Below are positions 54,571 to 63,706 of a DNA stretch of 64,000 nt, piece after piece. Numbering within the stretch: position 1 is the first letter of the stretch; the number at the start of each line of letters is the position of its first letter. The notes below the pieces were generated by a model. That model did not search any database. It saw only the letters and a list, made by a program, of their open reading frames with translations, and was not told the DNA's origin. Position numbers and translations under genes: made by a program. The stretch is from contig NZ_MUXV01000006.1 of the NCBI RefSeq assembly GCF_002014975.1, forward strand, positions 25,251-89,250, given 5' to 3'. This DNA comes from Moraxella bovis. Lineage in GTDB: Bacteria; Pseudomonadota; Gammaproteobacteria; Pseudomonadales; Moraxellaceae.

Positions 54571-54885
54571 ATGTCAGACACCCCACCCCAAGCCAACCAC
54601 CCCACCCCAAGCCAACTCCCAAAGCCTGTCTCACTCACCCATCAGCTAAACCGTGAAGCCAAATGGTCTTTGTATCTGACACTCCTGTATATGGCAGGTT
54701 GGGTGATTTTTGCCTATTTTATGCCAGCAGGAACGGGACTTTTGGGCTTGCCGTTGTGGTTTGAGTTAAGCTGTATTTTTTTGCCCCTGATTTTTATTTT
54801 AATCAGTATGGCGGTGTTAAAGGCGATTTATCAGGAAGTAGATTTGGACACTGATTTGACATCAGACAAAGGGGGCGACGCATGA
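54571..54885 (+). CDS. YhdT-family small membrane protein
   Basis: 104 residues, DUF997/YhdT. Two membrane helices (LYLTLLYMAGWVIFAYFMPA and LSCIFLPLIFILISMAVLKAIY) after a Pro-rich cytosolic start. YhdT is regularly paired with panF and may help the symporter. Its stop overlaps the panF ATG by 4 bases. SD GTAAGGA. Confidence 0.85.
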   Translation: MSDTPPQANHPTPSQLPKPVSLTHQLNREAKWSLYLTLLYMAGWVIFAYFMPAGTGLLGLPLWFELSCIFLPLIFILISMAVLKAIYQEVDLDTDLTSDKGGDA

Positions 54886-56318
54886 GTTTAAATATTCAAA
54901 TTTTAATCCCCTTTGTTCTGTATCTGTTTTTTGTGTTTGGGGTGGCGTGGCACGCTTATCAAAAACGCAAAACGGGCGGATTTTTAAATGAATACTATGT
55001 CGGCTCACGCTCCATGGGCGGATTTGTGCTTGCGATGACCACGGTGGCGACTTACGTCTCGGCAAGTTCGTTCATCGGCGGGCCAGGGGCGGCGTATAAA
55101 TTTGGCTTGGGCTGGGTGCTGCTGTCCATGATACAAGTGCCTGCAATCTGGCTCACGCTTGGCACGCTTGGTAAGAAGTTTGCCATGCTCGCCCGCCAAA
55201 CAGGTAGTATTACCATCAATGACCTGCTATTTGCCCGTTATCAAAATAAAGTCGTGGTGTGGCTTGCGTGTGTCTCGCTCCTACTGGCGTTTTTTGGCAT
55301 GATGGTGGTGCAGTTTATTGGGGCGGGTCGTCTGCTTGAAACGACACTGGGTCTGCCTTATGAATGGTCGATTGGCGTGTTTGCCCTTGTGATTGGGCTT
55401 TATACCTTTATTGGGGGCTTTCGTGCGGTGGTCTTGACCGACACCGTGCAGGGGCTTGTCATGCTCATCGGCACCATGCTCCTACTTGGGGCAACGATTG
55501 TCGCCACAGGGGGTATGGAGAACGCCATGACCACCCTGCACGCCATTGACCCACGCCTACTGACCCCCACAGGCGTTGATGATAAGCTGTCGGCAACATT
55601 TATGCTGTCGTTTTGGGTACTGGTGTGTTTTGGTCTCATTGGCTTGCCCCATACGGCGGTACGGGCGATGGCGTATAAAGACAGTCGCTCGCTACACCGT
55701 GGGATACTCGTGGGAACGGTGGTGATGACGGTGCTGGTCTTGGGCATGCACCTAGCAGGGGTCTTGTCTCGTGCGGTCGTGCCTGAGCTTGATGTGCCTG
55801 ACAAGGTCATTCCCACGCTCATGATGACGGTGCTACCGCCCTTTGTGGCAGGGATATTTTTGGCGGCACCTATGGCGGCGATTATGTCGTCCATTGACTC
55901 AATGCTGATACAGTCGTCAAGCACGCTGATTAAGGATTTGTATTTATCTATCAAGCCTGACGCTATCCACAACGAAGCCAAAATCAAACGCTACTCCACC
56001 ACGCTCACGCTTGGCTTTACCGTGATTTTGGCGGTCGTTGCCATGCTAAATCCGCCAGATATGCTCATTTGGCTAAATTTGCTGTCCTTTGGTGGGTTAG
56101 AGGCGACTTTCTTATGGGTGCTGGTCTTTGGGCTGTATTACAAAAAAGCCAATGCCACAGGGGCGATATGGTCTATGGTGGCAGGTCTGACTAGCTATGT
56201 CATCATTGCCTATTTTAAAATCGCCTTATGGGATTTGCACGCTGTTGTGCCTGCGTTGGTGATTGGGCTTGTTGCGTTTTTGGCGGGGAATAAGTTAGGG
56301 GAGATAAAAAAGGTATGA
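54882..56318 (+). CDS. panF: Sodium/pantothenate symporter
   Basis: Sodium-solute symporter (SSS family) importing pantothenate. 478 residues with about 13 membrane helices. YVGSRSMGGFVLAMTTVATYVSASSFIGGPGAAYKFGLGW is the family N-terminus, LYTFIGGFRAVVLTDTVQGLVML the central SSS signature, and AAIMSSIDSMLIQSSSTL the sodium-site region. Coupled to yhdT by ATGA. Confidence 0.93.
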   Translation: MSLNIQILIPFVLYLFFVFGVAWHAYQKRKTGGFLNEYYVGSRSMGGFVLAMTTVATYVSASSFIGGPGAAYKFGLGWVLLSMIQVPAIWLTLGTLGKKFAMLARQTGSITINDLLFARYQNKVVVWLACVSLLLAFFGMMVVQFIGAGRLLETTLGLPYEWSIGVFALVIGLYTFIGGFRAVVLTDTVQGLVMLIGTMLLLGATIVATGGMENAMTTLHAIDPRLLTPTGVDDKLSATFMLSFWVLVCFGLIGLPHTAVRAMAYKDSRSLHRGILVGTVVMTVLVLGMHLAGVLSRAVVPELDVPDKVIPTLMMTVLPPFVAGIFLAAPMAAIMSSIDSMLIQSSSTLIKDLYLSIKPDAIHNEAKIKRYSTTLTLGFTVILAVVAMLNPPDMLIWLNLLSFGGLEATFLWVLVFGLYYKKANATGAIWSMVAGLTSYVIIAYFKIALWDLHAVVPALVIGLVAFLAGNKLGEIKKV

Positions 56319-56320
56319 TG

Positions 56321-56601
56321 TTAGGATGTACCTGCCTTTTGTATTTGCAATGAAAAATGTCTGTTTAAAAAAGCAGGGAATCGCACGTTTTTCAAGGAAA
56401 AAATGCAGGCTGTGAGTTTTCTATCAGACAAGTTTTTGGCTTTGAGCCACAATCCGGCCCACTTAATTTTGAAAATTAAGTAAAAATCTTAAAATCTACA
56501 CAGTTAAGTGGTCGGATAGCCATTTTTCATGTAAAAATTGATAAAGTATAAATTTGCATCTTATTGTATAAAAATATCATCAATGTTCAACATGCCCTTA
56601 G
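56321..56601. mobile_element. MITE-like element, copy F, with nested insertion
   Basis: Left end TTAGGATGTACCTGCC, right end CATGCCCTTA. Carries the usual blocks ATTTGCAATGAAAAAT, CGTTTTTCAAGGAAAAA and AGCCATTTTTCATG. A second small palindrome sits inside at 56452-56517. It fills the panF-DUF3360 gap. Confidence 0.75.
56452..56517. repeat. Nested 66-base palindrome inside copy F
   Basis: ATCCGGCCCACTTAATTTTG ... TTAAGTGGTCGGAT. Arms ATCCGRCCACTTAA at both ends. In copies H and I the same place reads AGATTT, so this is an insertion. A related CCGGCCACTTAATTT piece is in copy B. Confidence 0.6.
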
Positions 56602-56604
56602 ACA

Positions 56605-56700
56605 TACTGCAAAATAAAATGTTTATGTTCAGACCCTGATATTTTGAGTTTAAAAATTGAAAAATGCTGCAAAACCATTATTTCACAGTGACTCTGTTGT
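56605..56700. repeat. Dispersed repeat, second copy
   Basis: ACTGCAAAATAAAAT, CCCTGATATTTT, TTTAAAAATT and CACAGTGACT, as at 13362-13455. Confidence 0.55.
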
Positions 56701-56731
56701 TGTGAAAAACACAAAAACCAACACACCCCAA

Positions 56732-56766
56732 CAAAAAAATCACCCAATATCCATTGAGCGATTTTT
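56732..56766 (-). terminator. Terminator after the DUF3360 gene
   Basis: Minus strand AAATCGCTCAAT, GGAT, ATTGGGTGATTT then TTTTG. Lies 15 bases after the stop. Confidence 0.6.
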
Positions 56767-56780
56767 GTTTTATAAAACCA

Positions 56781-58283
56781 TTAGACTCTAAACTGTGGGA
56801 GCAATGCAGGCACACCGGGGAACATGCCCACCAAGCCCATGGCAATACACAGAATCACAAAACCTGCCACAGGGATAATCACACGTCCCATCAAACCTAG
56901 CTCAACACTACGTTTTTTATCACCGATAAGACCTAAGTTGTCTAGCATCATGGTTAGCGACCAACCAAACACGGGATTCACGAGTGCTGATGAGAACACC
57001 ACGATGGCAGCTGACTGAGTTGTCTTACCTGCACGAGTCATCTCCATGCCTGCTTCTAGTAGGGGTACAAATACCGCCACGATAAGAGCTGTGGAGAGCA
57101 CAGGTTGCCATACCGCCAAGTCCATGGGATAACCCCAAATGGCTGCGACGATACAAAATACCGCAGTCAAGACAGCACCAGCAGGAATCGGACGTTTAGC
57201 AATGGACGCAGGCACGATGTAGGTACCCCATGATGATGTGAAGTTCGCCCCGCCCAGTGCTGAGCCCACCATTTGACGGATAGAGCACGTAATGGTCGTG
57301 TCATCAATATTCATGTGCGTGCGTTCAGAGTGCTTAGGATAGCTGATTTGCTGAAATACTTTGTGTCCCAAGAAATCTGGTGGCCACATGGCAACCGCCA
57401 ACACCGCAAAAGGAAACACCACGATAAAGGCTTTGGCGTCGGGCAAACCCAGTGTCCAACCTGTATCCTCACCCCACCAGTAGGTCGGACTAAGTGGCGG
57501 CAGTCCCGGCTCGGTCTTAAACTCAAAGGGAGCTCCCAAGATAAACGCCAAAAATCCTGCCAACGCACAGCCGATAGGCACTGCAAGCCAACGTTTTTGC
57601 CAATGTTCTAGCAAGGCATACATGACAATGGTTGACAAAATGATGATAAAGGCGATGTGTGGCAGACCAATTTTATCCGCCCACGCTATCATGTTTTTGA
57701 CCTGAGCTATCAGCCCCACAAAACCCAGATAGAGTAGTAGCCCGCCTGCCACCCCATTACTGGTGAGTTTGGACATAAGGCTACCGCCTTTTAAGACCGC
57801 CATAATCAGTCCAAATACCCCGATGAGTACACCAAAAGCAAGTGGGTGCCCCCCTGCCGCCACTACAATAGGAATGAGCGGAATAAGGGGTCCGTGTGTG
57901 CCGGGTAAGTTGGATGTTGGCAGGAAAAATGCCGAGAAAATAAGTACAAAAATTGAAGCGATAATCATCTCATAGCGGACGTTTTGCAAAACAAAATCTT
58001 CGCCCAAACCAAGTGGTGCAGCAAAGGCAGCTGCCATCGCTCCTACCATGACGATTTTACCAATCATCCCCGCCATCGCAGGAATGGTATCTTCAAACTC
58101 AAAACGATAATCACGAAATGGCAAGTTCACACCCCATCTTTTGGGTTTCATGATTTGCAATTCGTGTCTTAGATAAGCGTCACGAGACTCAAAGGCAGAT
58201 GGTGACTTATGAAGCTCTTCATAGCTTTTGGTTGCGTACTCTCGGATTTGCTCTTCGGTTAAATCAGATTGAACATCACTCAC
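56781..58283 (-). CDS. DUF3360-type polytopic membrane protein
   Basis: 500 residues with about 10-12 hydrophobic segments after an 80-residue cytosolic N-terminus (MKPKRWGVNLPFRDYRFEFEDTIPA). The glycine-rich NLPGTHGPLIPLIPIVVAAGGHPLAFG and SNGVAGGLLLYLGFVGLI resemble SulP/uracil-xanthine permease (APC fold) elements, so it is likely a solute transporter. I believe it is the DUF3360 family, but no substrate is known. GTG start with GGAGAT at good spacing. Stands alone between two repeats. Confidence 0.7.
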   Translation of the reverse strand: MSDVQSDLTEEQIREYATKSYEELHKSPSAFESRDAYLRHELQIMKPKRWGVNLPFRDYRFEFEDTIPAMAGMIGKIVMVGAMAAAFAAPLGLGEDFVLQNVRYEMIIASIFVLIFSAFFLPTSNLPGTHGPLIPLIPIVVAAGGHPLAFGVLIGVFGLIMAVLKGGSLMSKLTSNGVAGGLLLYLGFVGLIAQVKNMIAWADKIGLPHIAFIIILSTIVMYALLEHWQKRWLAVPIGCALAGFLAFILGAPFEFKTEPGLPPLSPTYWWGEDTGWTLGLPDAKAFIVVFPFAVLAVAMWPPDFLGHKVFQQISYPKHSERTHMNIDDTTITCSIRQMVGSALGGANFTSSWGTYIVPASIAKRPIPAGAVLTAVFCIVAAIWGYPMDLAVWQPVLSTALIVAVFVPLLEAGMEMTRAGKTTQSAAIVVFSSALVNPVFGWSLTMMLDNLGLIGDKKRSVELGLMGRVIIPVAGFVILCIAMGLVGMFPGVPALLPQFRV

Positions 58284-58823
58284 AAATATCTCCTATCACT
58301 GTGAGAAAAATGCGTTTTAAAATCCTTGTTTTTTCATTTGTTCAAGTCTTGCATTCATCTGCACGCTCAAACAATGCCAAAAAACACTTTTTAAAACACT
58401 CAGCAATCTTGCCATTCCACCAATTCATTAATTATTTCTACAAGATAACACAAATATTTTTTGGGTTATTTTATAACAATAATTTAATAAATCAATCGCA
58501 CTAGCAAGAGTGCGGTGCTGATTATAACTTTCTTTTTTGTGACTGTCATGTTTTATTTGTAAAAAATTATGAAATATTTGCTAAGTTACTAATTTTTAAT
58601 GACATTAAAACCCATTACACCTAGGGCATGCCTATCATTGATAATATTTTTATAAAAATTTACATTTTAAATCAATTTTTGCATGAAAAATAGGCGATTT
58701 TCCCTGTTTTTTATTGCAAATACCAAAGGTAGGTACGCCCCAGCAACACAAACTCATTTTGTGTAAATGATAAAAATTTGTTAAAATAAATCCCCATTAC
58801 AAAACAATCACAAAAACCATCAC
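58284..58823. other. Gap between the DUF3360 gene and yacG
   Basis: About 540 bases, AT-rich. Contains the DUF3360 promoter region and copy G of the MITE-like family (58621-58743). Nothing else is supported. Confidence 0.6.
58621..58743. mobile_element. MITE-like element, copy G (short form)
   Basis: Left end CTAGGGCATGCCTATCATTG, right end GGTAGGTACGCCCCAG. 123 bases: the central part found in other copies is missing, leaving the two arms. Confidence 0.75.
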
Positions 58824-59006
58824 ATGACCACACCCACCACTTACCCCTGCCCCCAATGTCAAAAACCGACCAGTTGGTCTGATAACCCCAACCGCCCCTT
58901 TTGCAGTGAACGCTGTAAGCTCATTGATTTAGGGGCGTGGGCAGATGAGTCGTATCGTGTGGCAACCGATGATACGCCATTTAGTGATGAGCTGCCAGAA
59001 GTGTGA
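58824..59006 (+). CDS. yacG: DNA gyrase inhibitor YacG
   Basis: 60-residue zinc-finger protein that binds GyrB in E. coli. Two Cys pairs: [12 protein letters not shown] and [14 protein letters not shown]. Acidic C-terminus as in the family. Usually beside coaE; here it stands alone after copy G. gyrA is about 5 kb away, gyrB is not in the window. Confidence 0.92.
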   Translation: MTTPTTYPCPQCQKPTSWSDNPNRPFCSERCKLIDLGAWADESYRVATDDTPFSDELPEV

Positions 59007-59098
59007 TTTACCTAAATTTTGAGAGTTTTATCAAATTTTACACCCTATGAATTTGACAATTTTTGATTTTATTATTTAGAAAAGTTTAAGGATTTGTT

Positions 59099-60271
59099 AT
59101 GTCATATCTTATGCCAACCTACGCCCGCCAGCCCATCTCTTTTGCGCGTGGGCAAGGTTCATATCTGTATACCGCAGACGGCACGGCGTATCTGGACGCT
59201 CTGACAGGCATTGCCGTGTGTGGGCTTGGGCATTGCCACCCTGCTGTCAGCCACGCCATGAAAGAGCAATCCGACACACTCATTCACACTAGCAACTTAT
59301 ACCAAATTGACTGGCAAGAAAAAGCAGGTGAAATACTGTGCCAAAAGGCAGGCATGGATAAGGTGTTTTTTGCCAATTCAGGAGCCGAAGCCAATGAATG
59401 TGCCCTAAAATTGGCTCGCCTATACGCCCACAACCAAGGCAAATCTCGCCCCAAAGTCATCGTCATGGAGCACGCTTTTCACGGTCGCACCTTGCTCACC
59501 GTAACCGCCACCGCCAACCCTAAGGCTCGCTCAGGCTTTTTTACCCTAGATGATGACTTTATCCGTGTGCCGTTTAATGACATCTCTGCCGTGGAAGCCT
59601 TGACCGATGATAAGGACATTTGTGCGGTATTTGTAGAACCGATTCAAGGCGAAGGCGGTCTGCATACCCCAAGCGATGATTATTTAGAAAAACTACAAAA
59701 CATCTGCGATGCTAACGACTGGCTATTTATGCTGGACGAAGTGCAAACAGGCAACGGTCGCACGGGCAAATATTTTGCTTATCAGTATGGCAATGTCAAA
59801 CCCGATGTGCTAACCACCGCTAAAGGACTGGGCAACGGCTTTCCTGTGGGGGCGTGTATGGTGTCAGGCAAAGCCAAAGACTTATTTGGGGCAGGTTCAC
59901 ACGGCTCTACCTTTGGTGGCACGCCCTTTGGCTGTCGTGTGGTCTGTGCCGTCTATGATGAGCTGACCGATAAAGTCATGACAAATGCGGTGCGTGAGAG
60001 TGATTTTATCCGCCAAAGCATGCGTGAGCATTTCCCACAAATAGACGTGCGTGGGCGTGGCATGATGATAGGTTTTGGCTTGCCTGATGACGTGGATTGT
60101 ACGCACATTGTGGATATGGCTCGTGATGAGTTTCATCTGATTTTAAATGTAACAGGCGGTAATGTCATTCGTCTGCTCCCTGCCTTAAATATCAGTCATG
60201 ATGATACGGTGATTTTGACCGATAGGCTGATTAGTTTGTTAAAAAAGACTTTGGGGCGTGTTGAATATTAG
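59099..60271 (+). CDS. argD: Acetylornithine aminotransferase
   Basis: PLP enzyme of arginine synthesis (acetylornithine to N-acetylglutamate semialdehyde), also able to act in lysine synthesis. 390 residues. GSYLYTADGTAYLDALTGIAVCGLGH at the N-terminus, FANSGAEANECALKLAR for PLP phosphate, DEVQTGNGRTGK, and the PLP lysine in TTAKGLGNGFPVGA. The last residues (LGRVEY) and the TAG stop lie in the left end of MITE-like copy H, so the original C-terminus may have been altered. Confidence 0.94.
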   Translation: MSYLMPTYARQPISFARGQGSYLYTADGTAYLDALTGIAVCGLGHCHPAVSHAMKEQSDTLIHTSNLYQIDWQEKAGEILCQKAGMDKVFFANSGAEANECALKLARLYAHNQGKSRPKVIVMEHAFHGRTLLTVTATANPKARSGFFTLDDDFIRVPFNDISAVEALTDDKDICAVFVEPIQGEGGLHTPSDDYLEKLQNICDANDWLFMLDEVQTGNGRTGKYFAYQYGNVKPDVLTTAKGLGNGFPVGACMVSGKAKDLFGAGSHGSTFGGTPFGCRVVCAVYDELTDKVMTNAVRESDFIRQSMREHFPQIDVRGRGMMIGFGLPDDVDCTHIVDMARDEFHLILNVTGGNVIRLLPALNISHDDTVILTDRLISLLKKTLGRVEY

Positions 60272-60476
60272 TATCTGCCATGAAAAATGCCTGTTTAAAA
60301 AAGCAGGGGAATCGCCCGTTTTTCAAGGAAAAAACTTGAGGTTGATGGTTATTCTATCAAGCCAAGTTTTTGACTTCGAGCCACAAGATTTAGCCATTTT
60401 TCATGCAAAAATAGATTGAAACGTTAAATTTTCATCTTGTTTTGTAAAATGTTATCAATGATAGGTACGCCCCAAG
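60250..60476. mobile_element. MITE-like element, copy H
   Basis: Left end TTTGGGGCGTGTTGAA, right end GATAGGTACGCCCCAAG. Interior: TCTGCCATGAAAAATGCC, CGCCCGTTTTTCAAGGAAAAA, the GATGGTTATTCTATCA stem, AGCCATTTTTCATGCAAAAA. It overlaps the end of argD. Confidence 0.8.
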
Positions 60477-60746
60477 ATAAACTTGGTGTAAAATTTGCCA
60501 TATTCTAGCAACCATTGTTAAAAAAATACCTAAAATTCATCCGATTTTGCAAAACTTGTTGAAGTTTATTTTGGTAAAATTACCATACTTTATTTCATTC
60601 TCAACTTCTTATAAGCGATTGATTTATCAAGGGCGAATTGCAACTCGTCCTACAACCCAAAAAATATCTATGGGTAATCAACGGGTTGCTATTTTAAGTT
60701 GGGAATGAAGCATACTTTATTTTATCAAAACAATTTTAGGAAAATC
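60477..60746. other. Leader region of the DegS-like gene
   Basis: 270 bases without a gene. A small palindrome GGGCGAATTGCAACTCGTCC lies at 60629-60648. Otherwise nothing distinctive. Confidence 0.5.
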
Positions 60747-62057
60747 ATGAACAACACTCACCGTCAAACAGGAGCAAGCATTTGGGTCATCCTGCCGTGG
60801 CTCATTGCCCTAGCCTTAGCCACGGCTTTAGTGCTATTGGTCGCCAAGCACAACACCACGCCCATAACCGCCCAAAGCACCCCCAAAGCCGAGCAGATTG
60901 CCCCAAATACGCAGTCAAGCGAGCAGGCATGGCAACCCACCCTTGCCACGCCCAAAGCCCACAACAACCTCGACACCGCTCCCACAGTAGATTCTTATCA
61001 CGACGCAGTGACCCAAGCCAGTCTGTCTGTGGTTAATATCTACACCACCCAAAAGGTGCAAAACCCTTATATGGGCGATCCTGTGTTGGAGCAGTTTTTT
61101 GAATACTATGGGCAAGGGCAAGAGATTGACAGGGGAGCGAGCAGTCTAGGTTCAGGCGTGATTGTCTCCAAAGACGGCTATATCGTCACCAACGCCCATG
61201 TCATCGAAAAAGCCGATGAGATTACCGTCGCCTTAAATGACGGGCGTAAGGCACGGGCGACCATCGTCGGGGCGGACGTGGAGAGTGATTTGGCGGTGAT
61301 TAAGGTTGAGATGGATAACCTTGTTCCACTCGCGTTTCGCCGTGAACCCATTCGTGTGGGTGATGTCGCTCTTGCCATTGGCAATCCCTTTGGCGTGGGT
61401 CAGACCGTCACCCAAGGTATCATCTCTGCCACAGGTCGTTCTGGACTGGGTCTGACCACCTTTGAAGACTTCATTCAGACTGACGCCGCCATCAACCCTG
61501 GTAACTCAGGCGGTGCTTTGGTGGACGCCAATGGGGCATTGGTCGGTATTAACACCGTCATCTACTCTCGCTCTGGCGGTTCGATGGGGATTGGCTTTGC
61601 CATTCCCACCACCATTGTTGAGCAGGTCATGAACGGACTGATTAGCACTGGCAGGGTCAGCCGTGGCTGGCTTGGCGTGGAGATTGCCCCTGTCAGGGAA
61701 AACCCCAGCAATCTCACCACTCACGAAGGTGTGGTCATCGCCAGTGTCATGGCGGATGGTCCAGCAGGCAAGGCAGGTCTACGGGCAGGCGATGTGGTGC
61801 TGTCACTAGACGGCAAAACCATTGACAACGCCAACACACTCATCGGTATCGTTTCTGCCAAAGCCCCCGACAGCACACTTGATGCCGTGGTCAAGCGTGG
61901 CGACGATGAGCATGAACTTACCATTACCGTCGGCGAACGCCCCAGTCGTGGCAACAACCGCCAAAACAACGAGCAAGACAGTCGCTCTCTAAGCCCCGAA
62001 GAGCGTGCTTATCTTAATGAGCTGTTTAATCAGTTAAACCGCATGCACGGACGCTAA
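60747..62057 (+). CDS. DegS/AlgW-like serine endoprotease
   Basis: Periplasmic, inner-membrane-anchored trypsin-like protease (HtrA family) that in relatives starts sigma-E release. 436 residues from ATG 60747 (AGGAAAA spacing is good); an earlier start at 60699 is poor. One N-terminal anchor (IWVILPWLIALALATALVLLV), protease domain with TNAHVIE (His), ESDLAVIKV (Asp) and NPGNSGGALV (Ser, about residue 253), then one PDZ domain (GVVIASVMADGPAGKAGL, GDVVLSLDG) and a charged tail. A single PDZ domain and the anchor favour DegS over DegP. Confidence 0.88.
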   Translation: MNNTHRQTGASIWVILPWLIALALATALVLLVAKHNTTPITAQSTPKAEQIAPNTQSSEQAWQPTLATPKAHNNLDTAPTVDSYHDAVTQASLSVVNIYTTQKVQNPYMGDPVLEQFFEYYGQGQEIDRGASSLGSGVIVSKDGYIVTNAHVIEKADEITVALNDGRKARATIVGADVESDLAVIKVEMDNLVPLAFRREPIRVGDVALAIGNPFGVGQTVTQGIISATGRSGLGLTTFEDFIQTDAAINPGNSGGALVDANGALVGINTVIYSRSGGSMGIGFAIPTTIVEQVMNGLISTGRVSRGWLGVEIAPVRENPSNLTTHEGVVIASVMADGPAGKAGLRAGDVVLSLDGKTIDNANTLIGIVSAKAPDSTLDAVVKRGDDEHELTITVGERPSRGNNRQNNEQDSRSLSPEERAYLNELFNQLNRMHGR

Positions 62058-62090
62058 TGGCAAAATAACAAAGTAAATCCAATCTTTGTA

Positions 62091-62306
62091 TTAGGGCGTG
62101 CCTGCCCTTGGTATTTGCCATGAAAAATGAGAAAAATCGCCCGTTTTTCAAGGAAAAACTTGAGGTTGAGGTTGATAGTTATTCTATCAACCTCAAGTTT
62201 TTGACTTCGAGCCACAAGATTTAGCCATTTTTCATGCAAAAATGAATTAAAGTGTTAAATTTTATCTTGTTTTATAAAAATGTTATCAATGGTAGGCACG
62301 CCCTAG
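62091..62306. mobile_element. MITE-like element, copy I
   Basis: Left end TTAGGGCGTGCCTGCCCTTG, right end ATGGTAGGCACGCCCTAG. The internal stem is the longest in the family: GAGGTTGATAG, TTATT, CTATCAACCTC. Also carries CGCCCGTTTTTCAAGGAAAAA and AGCCATTTTTCATGCAAAAA. Lies between the protease gene and broken hemF. Confidence 0.85.
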
Positions 62307-62372
62307 TTTTTTGTTGAATTTTCAAAATAAAGCCTTACTATTTATCAATCATTTACAAACCACGAGGACATC

Positions 62373-63040
<668 letters not shown>

Positions 63041-63230
63041 ACGCCCGCTTTGTTATCAAATGTAACTTTGTGTGCTTTTATGCAATGGCGTTTGAAATCA
63101 TCAAAGGCTTGTGATATATTTGGGTCAATTTTATATCAAAAGTTTGTATAAACTCATGAATAATAAAAAAGAATTGGTTTTTGCCAATTCTTTTTTGTCA
63201 AATACCCAAGCCACCTTGATAGGAAGCCCC

Positions 63231-63706
63231 GTGAAATTCGTAAAAATGCAATCGGTAAAATCTTTCACTCTCATCACCCTAACCGCCCTTGTCCTGACTG
63301 CTTGTGGCGACAAAGCCCCTGCTGGTGCTGGCTCAGCAACATCAACCGATGTCAAAGCTCGCCAAGACCTAATGCAAGATTGGCGTGGTGCCAATGACAT
63401 TTTAAAAGGCATGATGGAAAATCCTACCAATTTTGACGTTGCCACCTTAAAGAGCAAGCTGAGTTCATCAGTGGTAGTACCGCCCAAATGTGGACGCACT
63501 TTAATGATGCCAATGCCAAAGGCAACTCTCAGGACGCTGTATGGTCAGATGCGACAGGCTTTCAAACCAAAAAAGACGAGTTTAATGCTGCCGCCCAAAA
63601 CCTTGTGGCAGTCGCCACCACCGCTCAAAGTGCTGATGATGTCCATGCTGCTTTTGGAGCCATGGCAGAAGGCTGTGGCAGTTGCCATAAAGTTTATAAA
63701 AAGTGA
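63231..63706 (+). pseudogene. Cytochrome c-prime-like lipoprotein gene, frameshifted
   Basis: GTG 63231 (after AGGAAG) or ATG 63246 starts a lipoprotein signal with the lipobox LTAC (VKSFTLITLTALVLTACG). Frame one runs through ARQDLMQDWRGANDILKGMM to LKSKLSSS (about 63470). The rest continues in another frame: EFISGSTAQMWTHFNDANAKG to the C-terminal haem motif CGSCHKVYKK, with stop at 63706. Restoring one base in AAGCTGAG (to AAGGCTGAG) would give LKSKAEFISGSTAQMW, a continuous cytochrome c-prime. The product would be a membrane-anchored c-prime haem protein, a family that binds nitric oxide. A sequencing error cannot be excluded. Confidence 0.8.

Noticed and set aside
58199..58504. 101-codon plus-strand frame upstream of the DUF3360 gene
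   Set aside because: Overlaps the start of the opposite gene and has no ribosome site or domain.
3388..62306. Repeats considered as a CRISPR array
   Set aside because: Copies are scattered, 120-290 bp, palindromic, and without regular spacers or cas genes.
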